Shown: piece after piece, positions 16,820-26,650 of the stretch
How the letters are laid out: each line of letters opens with the position of its first letter
Position numbering within the stretch: the first letter of the stretch is position 1
Source: Mangrovibacterium diazotrophicum
GTDB lineage: Bacteria > Bacteroidota > Bacteroidia > Bacteroidales > Prolixibacteraceae
Assembly (NCBI RefSeq): GCF_003610535.1
Contig: NZ_RAPN01000001.1
Location: forward strand, 2,777,320 to 2,841,319
Direction of reading: 5' to 3'
DNA length: 64,000 bases
Notes under the pieces: model-generated
What the model was told of the DNA's origin: nothing
Databases searched by the model: none
The model's input: only the letters and a program-made list of their open reading frames with translations
Position numbers and translations under genes: made by a program

Positions 16820-18547
16820 TTACCTTCCAGCGGCAGAAATTACAACGGCTATTTGTGCTGCAATTTCAGGTCGAACTGATTCTATCCGTTCCAGATCCAA
16901 ATTCAGGCCGAGCGGCCCGTACACTTTGGCAAAATATTCATAAATCCCTTTCACAACTTCAAAAGGAACCTGCATGGACTCTAATGCATTCGAACCCGAT
17001 TTATTCCGAACACCGGTATCTGCTCCGTGTTCCAGCAGATCGCTCACTATCGCTGTCCTGCAAAAGAAAGCAGCAGTATGCAACGGAGTCGATCCGTCGT
17101 TGTTCTGAAAATTCAAATTAGCTCCACGCTCAATCAGGTACCCAGCAATCTCCGTCTGCCCAAACATGGCCGCTAAAATCAGAGGACTCGAACCACCTTC
17201 CGGATCAGCTTTGTCAATATCCTCGCCTTGATCCAGCAATTGTTTTACGGACTGCAAATCACCACCAATCACCGCGGCATGAATACTTTGTACCGACATC
17301 GGCTGCTCAACAATTGCAGACCTCTCTTCGGCAGAAGCAGCAACGGGTTTTCCGCTAAAAGCCAGAAGCATCATTAAACCAACAAGCACAAAAGCCGGTG
17401 TGGTTTTCAACATTGTTTGCTTTTGCATTCCCATTCGCCACGCATAAACCAGGTAAGTTGAAGTGGCGTAAGTTGAAATCGTTAAAACGATAAACTTCAA
17501 CGACGAAGGCAGCCCCGATTTTAAAAGAATGAGCGCAAAAATGCCCAACACTACGGTGTGAATAATGTAAACCGAATAGGAAGAAGCGGCCAACTGCGCA
17601 AGCAAGTTGTTGGTACGGTTTAGCTGAAACCGGAAGGCATATAACAACACATACAGAAAACTGAACATGGAAAGGATCGCCGTAAATTGATACACCAGGC
17701 GGTCAACCAATTCGGAAACAAAATAGAAATCACGCCCCGGCGTAATCAGATTGAAAAAGAGATTCAGGGCAACCGCGGTAAAAATGCACAATACAACTGT
17801 CAAAAGCACATTCCCCCAAATATACTGCCTGACGTTTTTTTGCCAATTGTCGAAAACATTCAGCTTATTAACAAGTGAACCTAGCAGAAACGCCGACATG
17901 TAAACACCGAGTCGTTCGTTTTGAAAATCGAAAAGAAAACTGTGCGTCCATCCGCTCAGGTTGAAAAACGAAATCGCCGACGAATAAGCAAAACTTACAC
18001 CGAAAGCCAGCAGGATTCCCGTCTTCAACCCAATTCGAAAAGACAACAAATTCATTTTATACAAAGCAAGATAAAGTAGCTGAAAGGCGAACAGCACAGG
18101 TAAAAACCACAGCCAATTCTGCGTCGGATTATTTGCAAAGAATGTCAAATCACTTCCGGTACGCTCGAAAAAGTGGAAGTAGGTCATCCAATTCTCTTGC
18201 GGTAAACCACGACTGTACAGAAAGATAAATTTATAAGCCGGGATAAGTGTCAAAACTGCGACTGCCCAAGGCAGCGTGATCCGTCGCAGCTTGGACCGCA
18301 CAAAGCGGCAAGCCTCTTTGCCCTGCACCGAAATGCGCACAAAGTAACCGGAGATAAAAAAGATACTGAACATGACGAACAAGTCGAGGTACATCCGAAT
18401 GATCCCGATCCAGTTGCTTTTTTCCGGATCGACAACAATCCATGAATTGGCCAGTACAAACTCATAAACCAGGCCCGAATGCAGCAGCACAACTAAGAAG
18501 ATCAGAAAGGTGCGGAGGTTGTCTAAAAAATAAACGCGTGTTTTCAT
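16820..18547 (-). CDS. Acyltransferase-3 membrane protein fused to signal-peptide-like segment and ankyrin repeats
   Basis: 575 residues in two parts. Residues 1-370 are an acyltransferase family 3 protein with about ten membrane segments; the start 'YFLDNLRTFLIFLVVLLHSG' carries the family's N-terminal His22, and an Arg-rich loop follows. Such enzymes O-acylate glycans or other envelope molecules. Residues 379-406 ('MLKTTPAFVLVGLMMLLAF' then 'PVAASA') have the form of a Sec signal peptide with an AxA cleavage site, followed by three ankyrin repeats (about 422-520) that end in a helical tail. It therefore looks like two genes joined in frame; the ankyrin part would be periplasmic. Divergent from the AraC/TPR gene at 18853. 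Confidence 0.82.
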   Translation of the reverse strand: MKTRVYFLDNLRTFLIFLVVLLHSGLVYEFVLANSWIVVDPEKSNWIGIIRMYLDLFVMFSIFFISGYFVRISVQGKEACRFVRSKLRRITLPWAVAVLTLIPAYKFIFLYSRGLPQENWMTYFHFFERTGSDLTFFANNPTQNWLWFLPVLFAFQLLYLALYKMNLLSFRIGLKTGILLAFGVSFAYSSAISFFNLSGWTHSFLFDFQNERLGVYMSAFLLGSLVNKLNVFDNWQKNVRQYIWGNVLLTVVLCIFTAVALNLFFNLITPGRDFYFVSELVDRLVYQFTAILSMFSFLYVLLYAFRFQLNRTNNLLAQLAASSYSVYIIHTVVLGIFALILLKSGLPSSLKFIVLTISTYATSTYLVYAWRMGMQKQTMLKTTPAFVLVGLMMLLAFSGKPVAASAEERSAIVEQPMSVQSIHAAVIGGDLQSVKQLLDQGEDIDKADPEGGSSPLILAAMFGQTEIAGYLIERGANLNFQNNDGSTPLHTAAFFCRTAIVSDLLEHGADTGVRNKSGSNALESMQVPFEVVKGIYEYFAKVYGPLGLNLDLERIESVRPEIAAQIAVVISAAGR

Positions 18548-18852
18548 TTCAACAGATTTTTTTGGTGTTTCAAATAACTACTCCAAAGTTCCTCCGAATC
18601 GTGACGCAGGAATAATCATCTAAAATCCAAGCTGCATGAAGTTTCACTCAGGCATATCAACTATGCGCCATGCGTATAAACTATGATGCAAAAACGCTGA
18701 AACACCCCATTTTTTATCTCCTAACACAAGCGCATCAGCACAAAAATTCCAGCTGCATTTTTTGCGAAACAGAAATGCAAAAACCAATCCGATAGAATAG
18801 TCTTCCAATATTTGTATCTTTAAAATTCGAGAAGCAAACCAACAAAAACCAA
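18548..18852. other. Divergent intergenic region
   Basis: AT-rich space between the acyltransferase-ankyrin gene and regulator copy 2. Both genes must be transcribed outward from here. A near-match to the -7 box (TATCTTTA) stands at about 18814; no clear operator palindrome was seen by eye. Confidence 0.4.
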
Positions 18853-20922
18853 ATGCCTGAACTTGCGCCATCGGAAAAAGCATTTCTGGAAAATCTGAAA
18901 GCAATTATCGAGCGAAACTGTTCGAACGAACAATTCGGCGTTTCTGAATTGGGCCAGGAAATTGGCATGAGTCGTTCCAACCTGTTGCGAAAAGTGAAAA
19001 AGATGACCGGGTCATCCGTCGCCCAGTTTATCCGCCAAATCCGGCTGATTGAATCCCGAAAACTGTTGCTGGACACCGAGGCAACTGTTTCGGAAATTGC
19101 ATACCAAGTTGGCTTTAGCAGTCCCTCCTACTTCATTAAATGCTTCCGCGAATATTACGGATACCCACCGGGCGAAGCGAAAGACCGCGCCCCGCATCAT
19201 TGGCACCAACCGGAGCACCACTTGTGCAAGGAAGATGCCAAACCTTTATTTAAAATCGTCCTTGCAATTGCGCTGGTGATCGTAAGCGGCCTGACGGTAA
19301 CTCTGCTGATCCGCCATTTCCACTCGGTACCCAGCAAGCAGGGAAAGGTGATTGCGGTGTTGCCATTCAACAACGAAAGCGATGACTCGAGCAACGTCTA
19401 CCTGATCAACGGACTGATGGAAGCTGTGCTCACAAAGCTGCAGCAAATCAACAACCTCGAAGTCATCAGTCGGACTTCGGTGGAAAAATACCGGGGGAGC
19501 AAGAAATCGGCGACAGAAATTGCCCGCGAGCTGGGAGTTGACTACCTGATTGAAGGAAGTGGCCAAAAGGATGGCTACGAAGTTTTGCTACACATCCAAT
19601 TAATTGACGCGCTGAAAGACAACCAGCTGTGGGCCGAGGATTACCGGCGACAAACCGACGCGATTTTCGACCTTCAACAGGAAATAGCCCAAAACATTAC
19701 CAGTAATATTGAAGTGATTATTACACCCGATGAGGCAACGCAGATCGCAAAAAAGCCAACCCAAAACCTGAAAGCCTACGACTATTTCCTGAAGGGAATG
19801 GACCAGTTTTACATGGGAACAGAGGCCGGATTACGGAATGCGATCCCGCAGTTCAAACAAGCCATTGAGGAAGATCCGACTTTTGCGCGGGCATTTGCCG
19901 ATATTGCCATTTCGTATTATCTGCTCGACCTTGGCCAAACCGACAAGCAGTACACTGACCTCATCAACCAATATGCCGACAAGGCCATGTTTTACGACGA
20001 CGAACTGGCGCAAAGTCTTTTGGCAAAATCGTTCTTCTACCTGCAGGCCGGTGAATATGAGTTGGCCGAACCATACCTGGTAAAAGCTTACAATTACAAT
20101 CCGAACTCGGCCGTTGTCATCAACACGCTTTCCGAATACTATGTCAGCTACAAGCCCAACACAGCCAAATATTTGGAATATGCATTGAAAGGAGCTCGAA
20201 TCGACATAGCAGCCAACGACTCAACCAGCGCGAGCTACATCTTCCTCCACCTGAGCAACGCTTTTATCCAAAATGGTTTTGTGGAAGAATCGCTGAAATA
20301 TATCGACAAGTCGCTTTCGTACTGGCCCGGAAATCTCTATTCCCAGTATGTAAAAGCCTACATTGAATATGCGGAAGACGAAGACCTCAACATACTTAAG
20401 CAAAAACTGATTCAGACATTCCAACAAGATTCGAGCAGGCTGGACATTATGCAGGAAATCGGAAAAGTCTGTTATTTCCAGCGCGATCACAAGGAATCCT
20501 ATCACTATTACAACTGGTTTGTCAACATCCGCCAAAGTCTGCAACTGGACATCTACCGGTTTGAAAATGCCAAAATCGCACGGGTATTTTACGAGATGGG
20601 TGAAACTGCACGAGCTGATGAATTGATGGAAGAATATCACCAGTACATTGAGGAAGATCATTCGATTTACCGCGAACTTAGTTTGTCCGTTTATTCGCTG
20701 AATACCGGCAACAAAACCGATGCACTTGAACACCTGGAACAGTTTGCCAAACAGGATAACTTTCACTACTGGGTCATCCTTTTTCTGGATATCGATCCGT
20801 TGTTCGACTCACTCACCAACGACAAATCCTTCCAAAATATCGTCCAAAAAATCAAACGAAGATTCGAAAAACAACACGACCGGCTTGAAAAACAGCTGGA
20901 AGCAAAAGACTTGATTGAATAA
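18853..20922 (+). CDS. Membrane-tethered AraC-type regulator with TolB-like and TPR domains (copy 2)
   Basis: 689 residues with the same order as copy 1: AraC HTH (about 8-107, 'FGVSELGQEIGMSRSNLLRK' and 'SEIAYQVGFSSPSYFIKCF'), one membrane segment (about 133-153, 'IVLAIALVIVSGLTVTLLI'), a TolB N-terminal/FlgO-like domain (about 163-296, 'IAVLPFNNESDDSSNVYLIN') and TPR repeats to the end. The HTH domains of the two copies are close and the TPR parts much less so, as expected for paralogues with diverged sensing. It diverges from the acyltransferase-ankyrin gene and ends in a hairpin shared with the M16 protease gene. The C-terminus is charged and helical. Confidence 0.88.
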   Translation: MPELAPSEKAFLENLKAIIERNCSNEQFGVSELGQEIGMSRSNLLRKVKKMTGSSVAQFIRQIRLIESRKLLLDTEATVSEIAYQVGFSSPSYFIKCFREYYGYPPGEAKDRAPHHWHQPEHHLCKEDAKPLFKIVLAIALVIVSGLTVTLLIRHFHSVPSKQGKVIAVLPFNNESDDSSNVYLINGLMEAVLTKLQQINNLEVISRTSVEKYRGSKKSATEIARELGVDYLIEGSGQKDGYEVLLHIQLIDALKDNQLWAEDYRRQTDAIFDLQQEIAQNITSNIEVIITPDEATQIAKKPTQNLKAYDYFLKGMDQFYMGTEAGLRNAIPQFKQAIEEDPTFARAFADIAISYYLLDLGQTDKQYTDLINQYADKAMFYDDELAQSLLAKSFFYLQAGEYELAEPYLVKAYNYNPNSAVVINTLSEYYVSYKPNTAKYLEYALKGARIDIAANDSTSASYIFLHLSNAFIQNGFVEESLKYIDKSLSYWPGNLYSQYVKAYIEYAEDEDLNILKQKLIQTFQQDSSRLDIMQEIGKVCYFQRDHKESYHYYNWFVNIRQSLQLDIYRFENAKIARVFYEMGETARADELMEEYHQYIEEDHSIYRELSLSVYSLNTGNKTDALEHLEQFAKQDNFHYWVILFLDIDPLFDSLTNDKSFQNIVQKIKRRFEKQHDRLEKQLEAKDLIE

Positions 20923-20953
20923 AAAACAGGCTGATCCTTACGAATCAGCCTGC
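20921..20953. terminator. Bidirectional terminator
   Basis: CAGGCTGAT and ATCAGCCTG form a perfect stem with T-runs on both sides, between the converging regulator gene (+) and M16 protease gene (-). Confidence 0.85.
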
Positions 20954-20974
20954 ACTATCTTTTTGTAATCAAAT

Positions 20975-23737
20975 CTATTCAACCGGATTACCGTCCGGAT
21001 CAATCAATTTAATCTCATCGAAACCAAGCTCTTTCAACCCTGGCTCTACTTTTTCTCGGTCGCCCACCACAATCCAAACCATTTGATTCGGATACAGAAC
21101 TTTGTTCTCTGCAACGGTAATATCATTCAGGTTCAGATTTTTGATTTTACCGGCATAAGTCAGGTAGTAATCCTGCGGCAATCCGTATTCTTCCATGTTT
21201 ACAATCGAACGGCTCACAGCACCGGCAGTCTCCCACGAACCGGGCAAACTCAGAATTTCGTTCTTTTGCACTTTGTCCAGTTCGGTCGCAGTAGCCGGAT
21301 TATCAGATTTGATACCGACCAATTCTTTCTTGATTTCCTGGATTGACTCTTTTGTCTTGTCGGTTTGCACCGGTGCGTAAGCGACAAACAAACGTTGCCC
21401 TTTGGCATCAAGCAAAACACTGCCTGCTCCGTACGACCAATGCTTATCCTCACGGAGATTCATATTCAGGCGAGAAGTGAATGTGCCTCCCAAAATCGAA
21501 TTCATCATGGTCATGGCAATATCATCCGGATCAGATTTCGGCGGAGCAACATTGCCCGACAGAATTACAGACTGCTGCGCACCGGGTTTGTCCATCAAAT
21601 AAACAACCGAGTGCTCGGGCAATTCAACCTTGCCGATGTTTTTAACCGGTACTTCGCCGGATTTCCAATTGGCAAACAGCTTTTCCAATTTCGGAACCAC
21701 TTCGTCCATGGTAATATCGCCCACGACAATCAAAGTGGCGTTGTTCGGTTTAAACCAATCATTGTGAAACTTCACCAAATCGTCAACAGTCATCTCGGTT
21801 ACCGAAGCCTCAGTTCCCGAACCCGTGAACGAATTCCCGTAGGCGTGATTTGCGCCGTAGAGATATCCCGGGAAAAGTCGTAATGCCATCGAGAAAGGTG
21901 AGGATTTCTCCTGTTGTATTCTTGCCAACTGTTGCTTCTGGAGTCTTGCGTATTCTTTTTCGGGGAAAGCCGGGTTCAGAATAATGTCTGCATAAATATC
22001 CAGCGATGCATCCAAATTCATTTTCATTGATGAAAGCGATACAAAGGAATTATCGAGATCGGAACCACTACTAAGCTGAGCACCAAGCATCGCCAATTCA
22101 TCATTAATTTGGAGAACGTCACGTTTCTTGGTTCCTTCATCCAACATATTCATCGCCAAACTGGCTGTTCCGGGCAGGCCAAACTGATCGGCTGCATAAC
22201 CGGCATCAACCATCAGGTTGAAGTTAACAACCGGAATAGAATGGCGCTCGGCTAAAACAACTTTCAGACCATTAGACAGGGTTTTCCGCTGAATTTCGGG
22301 GAACACGGCATCCGGTGCTTCTCCGGTAGCCGGCAATTTTGAACGATCAACCGTTGTCTCGTCCGTTTTATAGGTCGGGAACGGGTGAACTTCGAGGACG
22401 TAAACTCCGTCCGAAAGCCATTTTTGGGCAGTCGCCAACAAACTTCCGGGGGTGGCTGCTTCAATTTCCTTGAGGTTGTTTTTGTAGTAGTCCGGACTGC
22501 CGCCATAAACCTGGCTGCTGGCTAAAATATCCGATTTACCTCCAAAACCACCGATGCGTTCAATGCCGCGAATGTAGCCTGACATGTATTGCGCTTTCAC
22601 CCGCTTCAATTCAGTCTCAGTCGGACCGTCTTTCAAAAAACGGGCAAGCTCCTCGTCTATCGCCTGTTCCACCTTCGCCAAATCCTCACCTGGTTTCGCA
22701 GTGGCAAAAATTTGAAAAAGACCTGCGATTTCGCGGGCATCAATGTACGAAGCAACATCCGTGGCAATTTGATCATCAATCACCAAGCGCTTATAAAGGC
22801 GCGAAGTTTTCCCTTTCGCCAAAATGTCGCTGATCAGATCCAAATCGTTCGCTTCCTGAGAACCCCAGGCCGGAACATTCCATGTTTTATAAATACGGGC
22901 CTGCGGAACACGATCCTCTACCGACGCACGAATTGTTCCCGAGCGCTTTGCGATATTTTTCTTTGGCGTTGCAACAGGAGGTCCCGATGGAATATCGCCG
23001 AAGTAGTTTTTCACTTTCTCGTAAGCCGCTTCCGCATCAATATCGCCGGCAATGACAACCACCGCGTTGGCGGCGCCATAGTAGCTTTTGAACCATTCGT
23101 GAACATCATCCAGCGACGCTGCGTCCAAATCATCCATCGAGCCGATCACCGTCCACGAGTACGGGTGCCCCGCGGGGAAACAATTATCCGCCATCAACTG
23201 GCGAACAACGGCATAAGGTTGATTCTCGCCCTGGCGTTTTTCATTCTGAACGACGCCTCTCTGTTCATTAAGCTTGGCAGTATCAATTGCCGCAACGAGG
23301 TGCCCCATGCGATCCGACTCCATCCACAGCGCCATATCCAGTGCTGAAACCGGAACATTTTCAAAGTAGTTGGTTCGGTCGTAATTTGTAGTACCGTTCA
23401 TATCGGTAGCGCCAACTTCCTCAAACGGTTTAAAATAATCATCATTATAGTTTTCAGATCCGTTAAACATTAAATGTTCAAACAAGTGGGCAAAACCGGT
23501 TTTCCCTGGTTTTTCGTTTTTGGATCCTACATGATACCAAATATTGACGGCCACAATCGGGGCCTTGTGATCTTCGTGCACGATCAAGGTCAAGCCATTG
23601 TCCAATACATATTTCGTGTAAGGGATGTCAATCCCTGACTCCGCCCCATCTTGCGCCACAACTAACTGACTAAAACACAAAAAGAACGCAAAACAAGCCG
23701 TATAAAGCCGAAATTTCCAATAAGATCTTTGTTTCAT
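20975..23737 (-). CDS. Secreted M16 family zinc metallopeptidase, two-domain
   Basis: A 920-residue protein with a Sec signal peptide (1-28) and two M16 repeats, the pitrilysin/insulinase clan. The first repeat carries the inverted zinc motif 'HLFEH' (84-88) with the downstream Glu in 'NEQRGVVQNEKRQ', so it is catalytically complete. The second half ('FPEIQRKTLSNGLKVVLAERHSIPVV') lacks the HxxEH and is the expected inactive partner that closes the chamber. It would degrade peptides in the periplasm. No co-transcribed neighbour: a strong hairpin follows and a long noncoding gap precedes it. Confidence 0.94.
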   Translation of the reverse strand: MKQRSYWKFRLYTACFAFFLCFSQLVVAQDGAESGIDIPYTKYVLDNGLTLIVHEDHKAPIVAVNIWYHVGSKNEKPGKTGFAHLFEHLMFNGSENYNDDYFKPFEEVGATDMNGTTNYDRTNYFENVPVSALDMALWMESDRMGHLVAAIDTAKLNEQRGVVQNEKRQGENQPYAVVRQLMADNCFPAGHPYSWTVIGSMDDLDAASLDDVHEWFKSYYGAANAVVVIAGDIDAEAAYEKVKNYFGDIPSGPPVATPKKNIAKRSGTIRASVEDRVPQARIYKTWNVPAWGSQEANDLDLISDILAKGKTSRLYKRLVIDDQIATDVASYIDAREIAGLFQIFATAKPGEDLAKVEQAIDEELARFLKDGPTETELKRVKAQYMSGYIRGIERIGGFGGKSDILASSQVYGGSPDYYKNNLKEIEAATPGSLLATAQKWLSDGVYVLEVHPFPTYKTDETTVDRSKLPATGEAPDAVFPEIQRKTLSNGLKVVLAERHSIPVVNFNLMVDAGYAADQFGLPGTASLAMNMLDEGTKKRDVLQINDELAMLGAQLSSGSDLDNSFVSLSSMKMNLDASLDIYADIILNPAFPEKEYARLQKQQLARIQQEKSSPFSMALRLFPGYLYGANHAYGNSFTGSGTEASVTEMTVDDLVKFHNDWFKPNNATLIVVGDITMDEVVPKLEKLFANWKSGEVPVKNIGKVELPEHSVVYLMDKPGAQQSVILSGNVAPPKSDPDDIAMTMMNSILGGTFTSRLNMNLREDKHWSYGAGSVLLDAKGQRLFVAYAPVQTDKTKESIQEIKKELVGIKSDNPATATELDKVQKNEILSLPGSWETAGAVSRSIVNMEEYGLPQDYYLTYAGKIKNLNLNDITVAENKVLYPNQMVWIVVGDREKVEPGLKELGFDEIKLIDPDGNPVE

Positions 23738-24415
23738 AAGATTCTGAATATTGATTCTGGTTGTTGATAAGTAGTACTTAAAATCTTAAGTTAGAAGAGG
23801 ATAATTTGAGTGTTTCTCTTTTTCCTGATTATTAAAGAGAATTCATTGTTCTCTTCTGTAGTCGCCGAAAAAGAAGCAAGAAGTTACGAAATACTTATCA
23901 AAATTTCAACCATTTTAAATAATGATTGAAGCCCCTGGAAACCTGAGGAAAAAGAGGAATCAGAAATTGGGTGTTTTTAGCAAATCCCCCAGCAGACGCA
24001 CTTAGATCTCCTTCAAATTTCAGACTAAAAAAATTGGGGACAAATCATTTTGCAAGAGACCTACTAAATACTTCCTAATAACCAACACCTTACAAAGTTC
24101 GACTGCAGAATAAAAGCAATTTTTGCCCACAGCCCATTCCGCATTAAAATACTTATTTGCAGCTATATAGCACCAACGAAAAAGTAACTGTAAAAAGCGA
24201 AAAACGTTTATCTATTTAGCTGATCTTTCTCCCGCAAAATGTGTTTAACCGAACAACATCAAAAAAAACCAAAGATCTGACGCTTGAGATCCATGCGTTC
24301 GTTTCAGCATGAAAACTAATCTCAAATGCGACACTCATTATCAATTCTACGACTAAGAACTAGCCTTAAAATTGAATGCCGAAGTTTAATTATGAACGCA
24401 TTTAATTTCAGCCAA
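23738..24415. other. Long noncoding gap
   Basis: About 680 nt between divergent genes (M16 protease and the T9SS cargo gene), AT-rich and without a supported ORF. The frame of the downstream gene is open from 24326, but those residues have no signal-peptide character. No clear promoter pair, riboswitch or repeat could be seen by eye. Confidence 0.4.
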
Positions 24416-26266
24416 ATGAAAACATTTACTCAAGTTTCGAAATTCATTATTATTCTTTTTATTGCTCTGTTCGTTTATGGTTGTCCGGTATTTAAATCAA
24501 TAAAATACCCTGCAACTGCTCTTCTGGGTGATAGTCTGACCGTACACGTTAACTTCGACTTAATGGGTACGACAGGCCCCCAAAACGCACTGCTTGAAAT
24601 CGTTCTTCCCTCAGGTTGGGAATTTACCAACAAAGTGATTGAGTTCGATGGACTCAATAATGCTATTGCTACTTTAAGCCCTAACTCCGAGAATGGTGAC
24701 GGCTATTGGAGTGCTTCAGTTTCGGGCCAGGTTACAGCGGACAACGTACTGTTTGATCTGGAATTATTGAATACGAAATCAACTGCTTCAATCGACACTT
24801 TTCAAATTAGTATTAGCGGAGACATCAGCTTCTATTGTGAGCAAAAATTCGCAATCAGATCGATAACTGATGAAACAGTTCCGACTCAGTTTACCTATCA
24901 CGATGATACGCTTGAATGGAATATGCCGAAAAACAATTCGGATACAAAAGGCTATCGGATTACCGACAATACCAACTCCTGGTTTACGACCAATACCAAA
25001 GTACCGGTAGATCCTGGGTCAGAACTGCACCGATATGCCATATCAGCAGTAGATAACAATGATCAGGAATATGCTTTGAGCGATACCATTTTCATTTTCC
25101 ATGGCGATTCGCTTTTTGTGTCCGAATCGGGAGACGACGGTAATACCGGAACTGAAATCAGCCCTCTAAAATCGTTGCCCTTCGCCCTGAATATTATTGA
25201 TGAAGACTACGCTCTAAGTAAGGACAAAAGCATCCGTTTATTGGATGGCACTTATTTACTTGAGTGTGGTGTCCAACTGCGCGATCGTGTTTCCTTGATC
25301 GGAAACGGCCCTCAAAATTCGATCATTTCTTGTACAAGCAATGGGATCGCTATTAACTCTGAGAATTTGAATACAGGAATGTCGATAGCAAACCTAAGTA
25401 TCAATGCTCAGCAAAACGAGGCCATCTTCAGCTTCAGCACTTCTTTTTGGGATGTGCCGGAAATAACACTCAGCCATGTGCAGCTGTACAATACAGATCA
25501 AACTGCGGATGGGTTGAGAACATTAAATGCAAAGCTATTTCTTGACCACATCGTTGTGGCAGGCATGGACAGCACGGGTGTAGTGGGTTTGAATATACAA
25601 ATCAATAACTCAGTATTTACGGGGAATCATATTGCACTGTATACGTTTATGTCTGACATAGCCTGGGGGACTGTCAGAATAGTCAACAGTATTTTTTTCG
25701 ACAATCAAAAATCCATTTCCTCTCTTTTTTCGCCATCAGAGGTTGTAAACTACATCACCATAAATAATTCTATTATTGACACAGAATGGCTAAGCAACGG
25801 GGAGGGGAACTTTTACAGCGATCCGCTATTTATCGACGACCCGAATTACCCCTATCTTCTTGATCCAATCAGTCCCGCGGTTGACGCTGCTATTGACTCG
25901 TTAAAATACAATGACCCAGCCTTAACGGAAAACTCACAATTGGCTAAATTTCCGGCGCGTGGTACCGTTCGGGGAGACCTGGGGATTTATGGCGGCGGAG
26001 GAACAGATCCCGTTTCTGGTGTTTTCTCCTATCGTGTCTATCAAGATTTGGAGATTTACCCTAATCCGACTGACGGTATCCTGACGGTAAGGTGGCCAAA
26101 CAACAAGGAGCCTGTCAACCTTTGGCTTACCAATGTGAACGGAACAAAACTAAAACTACTGGATCGAAACAACCAAATTGATCTAAGTAGTTACAAACCG
26201 GGCTTCTATTTTCTAACAGCTGAAATAGACGGGGTCTATTATCTCTCGAAAATAATTGTCAAATAA
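24416..26266 (+). CDS. Secreted beta-helix protein with T9SS sorting tail and lipobox-like Cys
   Basis: I use the ATG at 24416, giving 616 residues that start with a signal 'KFIIILFIALFVYGC'. A beta-sandwich region (about 25-150) and a fibronectin-like stretch are followed by a right-handed beta-helix: 'SESGDDGNTGTEISPLKSL' opens a DUF1565-type region of Asn/Ile-rich coils ('INNSVFTGNH', 'INNSIIDTEW') as in pectate-lyase-like folds. The last 75 residues are a type A Por secretion tail ('LEIYPNPTDGILTVRW' ... 'YKPGFYFLTAEIDG'), directing export by the type IX system. The Cys after the signal could be a lipobox, which is odd beside a T9SS tail. Substrate unknown; AT-richer than its neighbours. 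Confidence 0.8.
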   Translation: MKTFTQVSKFIIILFIALFVYGCPVFKSIKYPATALLGDSLTVHVNFDLMGTTGPQNALLEIVLPSGWEFTNKVIEFDGLNNAIATLSPNSENGDGYWSASVSGQVTADNVLFDLELLNTKSTASIDTFQISISGDISFYCEQKFAIRSITDETVPTQFTYHDDTLEWNMPKNNSDTKGYRITDNTNSWFTTNTKVPVDPGSELHRYAISAVDNNDQEYALSDTIFIFHGDSLFVSESGDDGNTGTEISPLKSLPFALNIIDEDYALSKDKSIRLLDGTYLLECGVQLRDRVSLIGNGPQNSIISCTSNGIAINSENLNTGMSIANLSINAQQNEAIFSFSTSFWDVPEITLSHVQLYNTDQTADGLRTLNAKLFLDHIVVAGMDSTGVVGLNIQINNSVFTGNHIALYTFMSDIAWGTVRIVNSIFFDNQKSISSLFSPSEVVNYITINNSIIDTEWLSNGEGNFYSDPLFIDDPNYPYLLDPISPAVDAAIDSLKYNDPALTENSQLAKFPARGTVRGDLGIYGGGGTDPVSGVFSYRVYQDLEIYPNPTDGILTVRWPNNKEPVNLWLTNVNGTKLKLLDRNNQIDLSSYKPGFYFLTAEIDGVYYLSKIIVK

Positions 26267-26353
26267 ATAGATATTTCAAGTGAATAGTTGAAAACCAATA
26301 CAAGGACTTTTTCTGAATGATTCCTGAATAAAGACGGATGAGAATTACGGGAA

Positions 26354-26386
26354 TAAAAAAAGACCGGTCATTTCTGATCGGTCTTT
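26354..26386 (-). terminator. Terminator of tRNA-Asn
   Basis: Minus-strand AAAGACCG-loop-CGGTCTTT followed by seven T, directly after the tRNA 3' end. Confidence 0.85.
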
Positions 26387-26390
26387 CGAG

Positions 26391-26464
26391 CTCCCCAGGT
26401 AGGACTTGAACCTACGACCTACGGATTAACAGTCCGCCGCTCTAACCAACTGAGCTACTAGGGA
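26391..26464 (-). tRNA. tRNA-Asn (GTT anticodon)
   Basis: 74 nt on the minus strand fold into a full cloverleaf: acceptor TCCCTAG pairing with CTGGGGA (one G-U), D-loop AGCTCAGTTGGTTAGAGC, anticodon loop CTGTTAA with GTT, and T-arm GTAGGTTCAAGTCCTAC. The discriminator base is G. CCA is not encoded. The only tRNA in the window, standing alone with its own terminator. Confidence 0.97.
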
Positions 26465-26650
26465 ATATTCTCCTGTTTTTACAGGCGCTTTGTGTTTCAA
26501 AAGCGATGCAAAAATAGGAGCATTTTTGAAAACAAAAAACTTTTTCGAAAAAAAAATGCACAAAAAATGAATAATTCTTCAGCCACGTCAGAAAGCTCAA
26601 ACGCCCAATCCACGCTATCCTTCAGACAACGAGAAGATTAAACCGATGTT

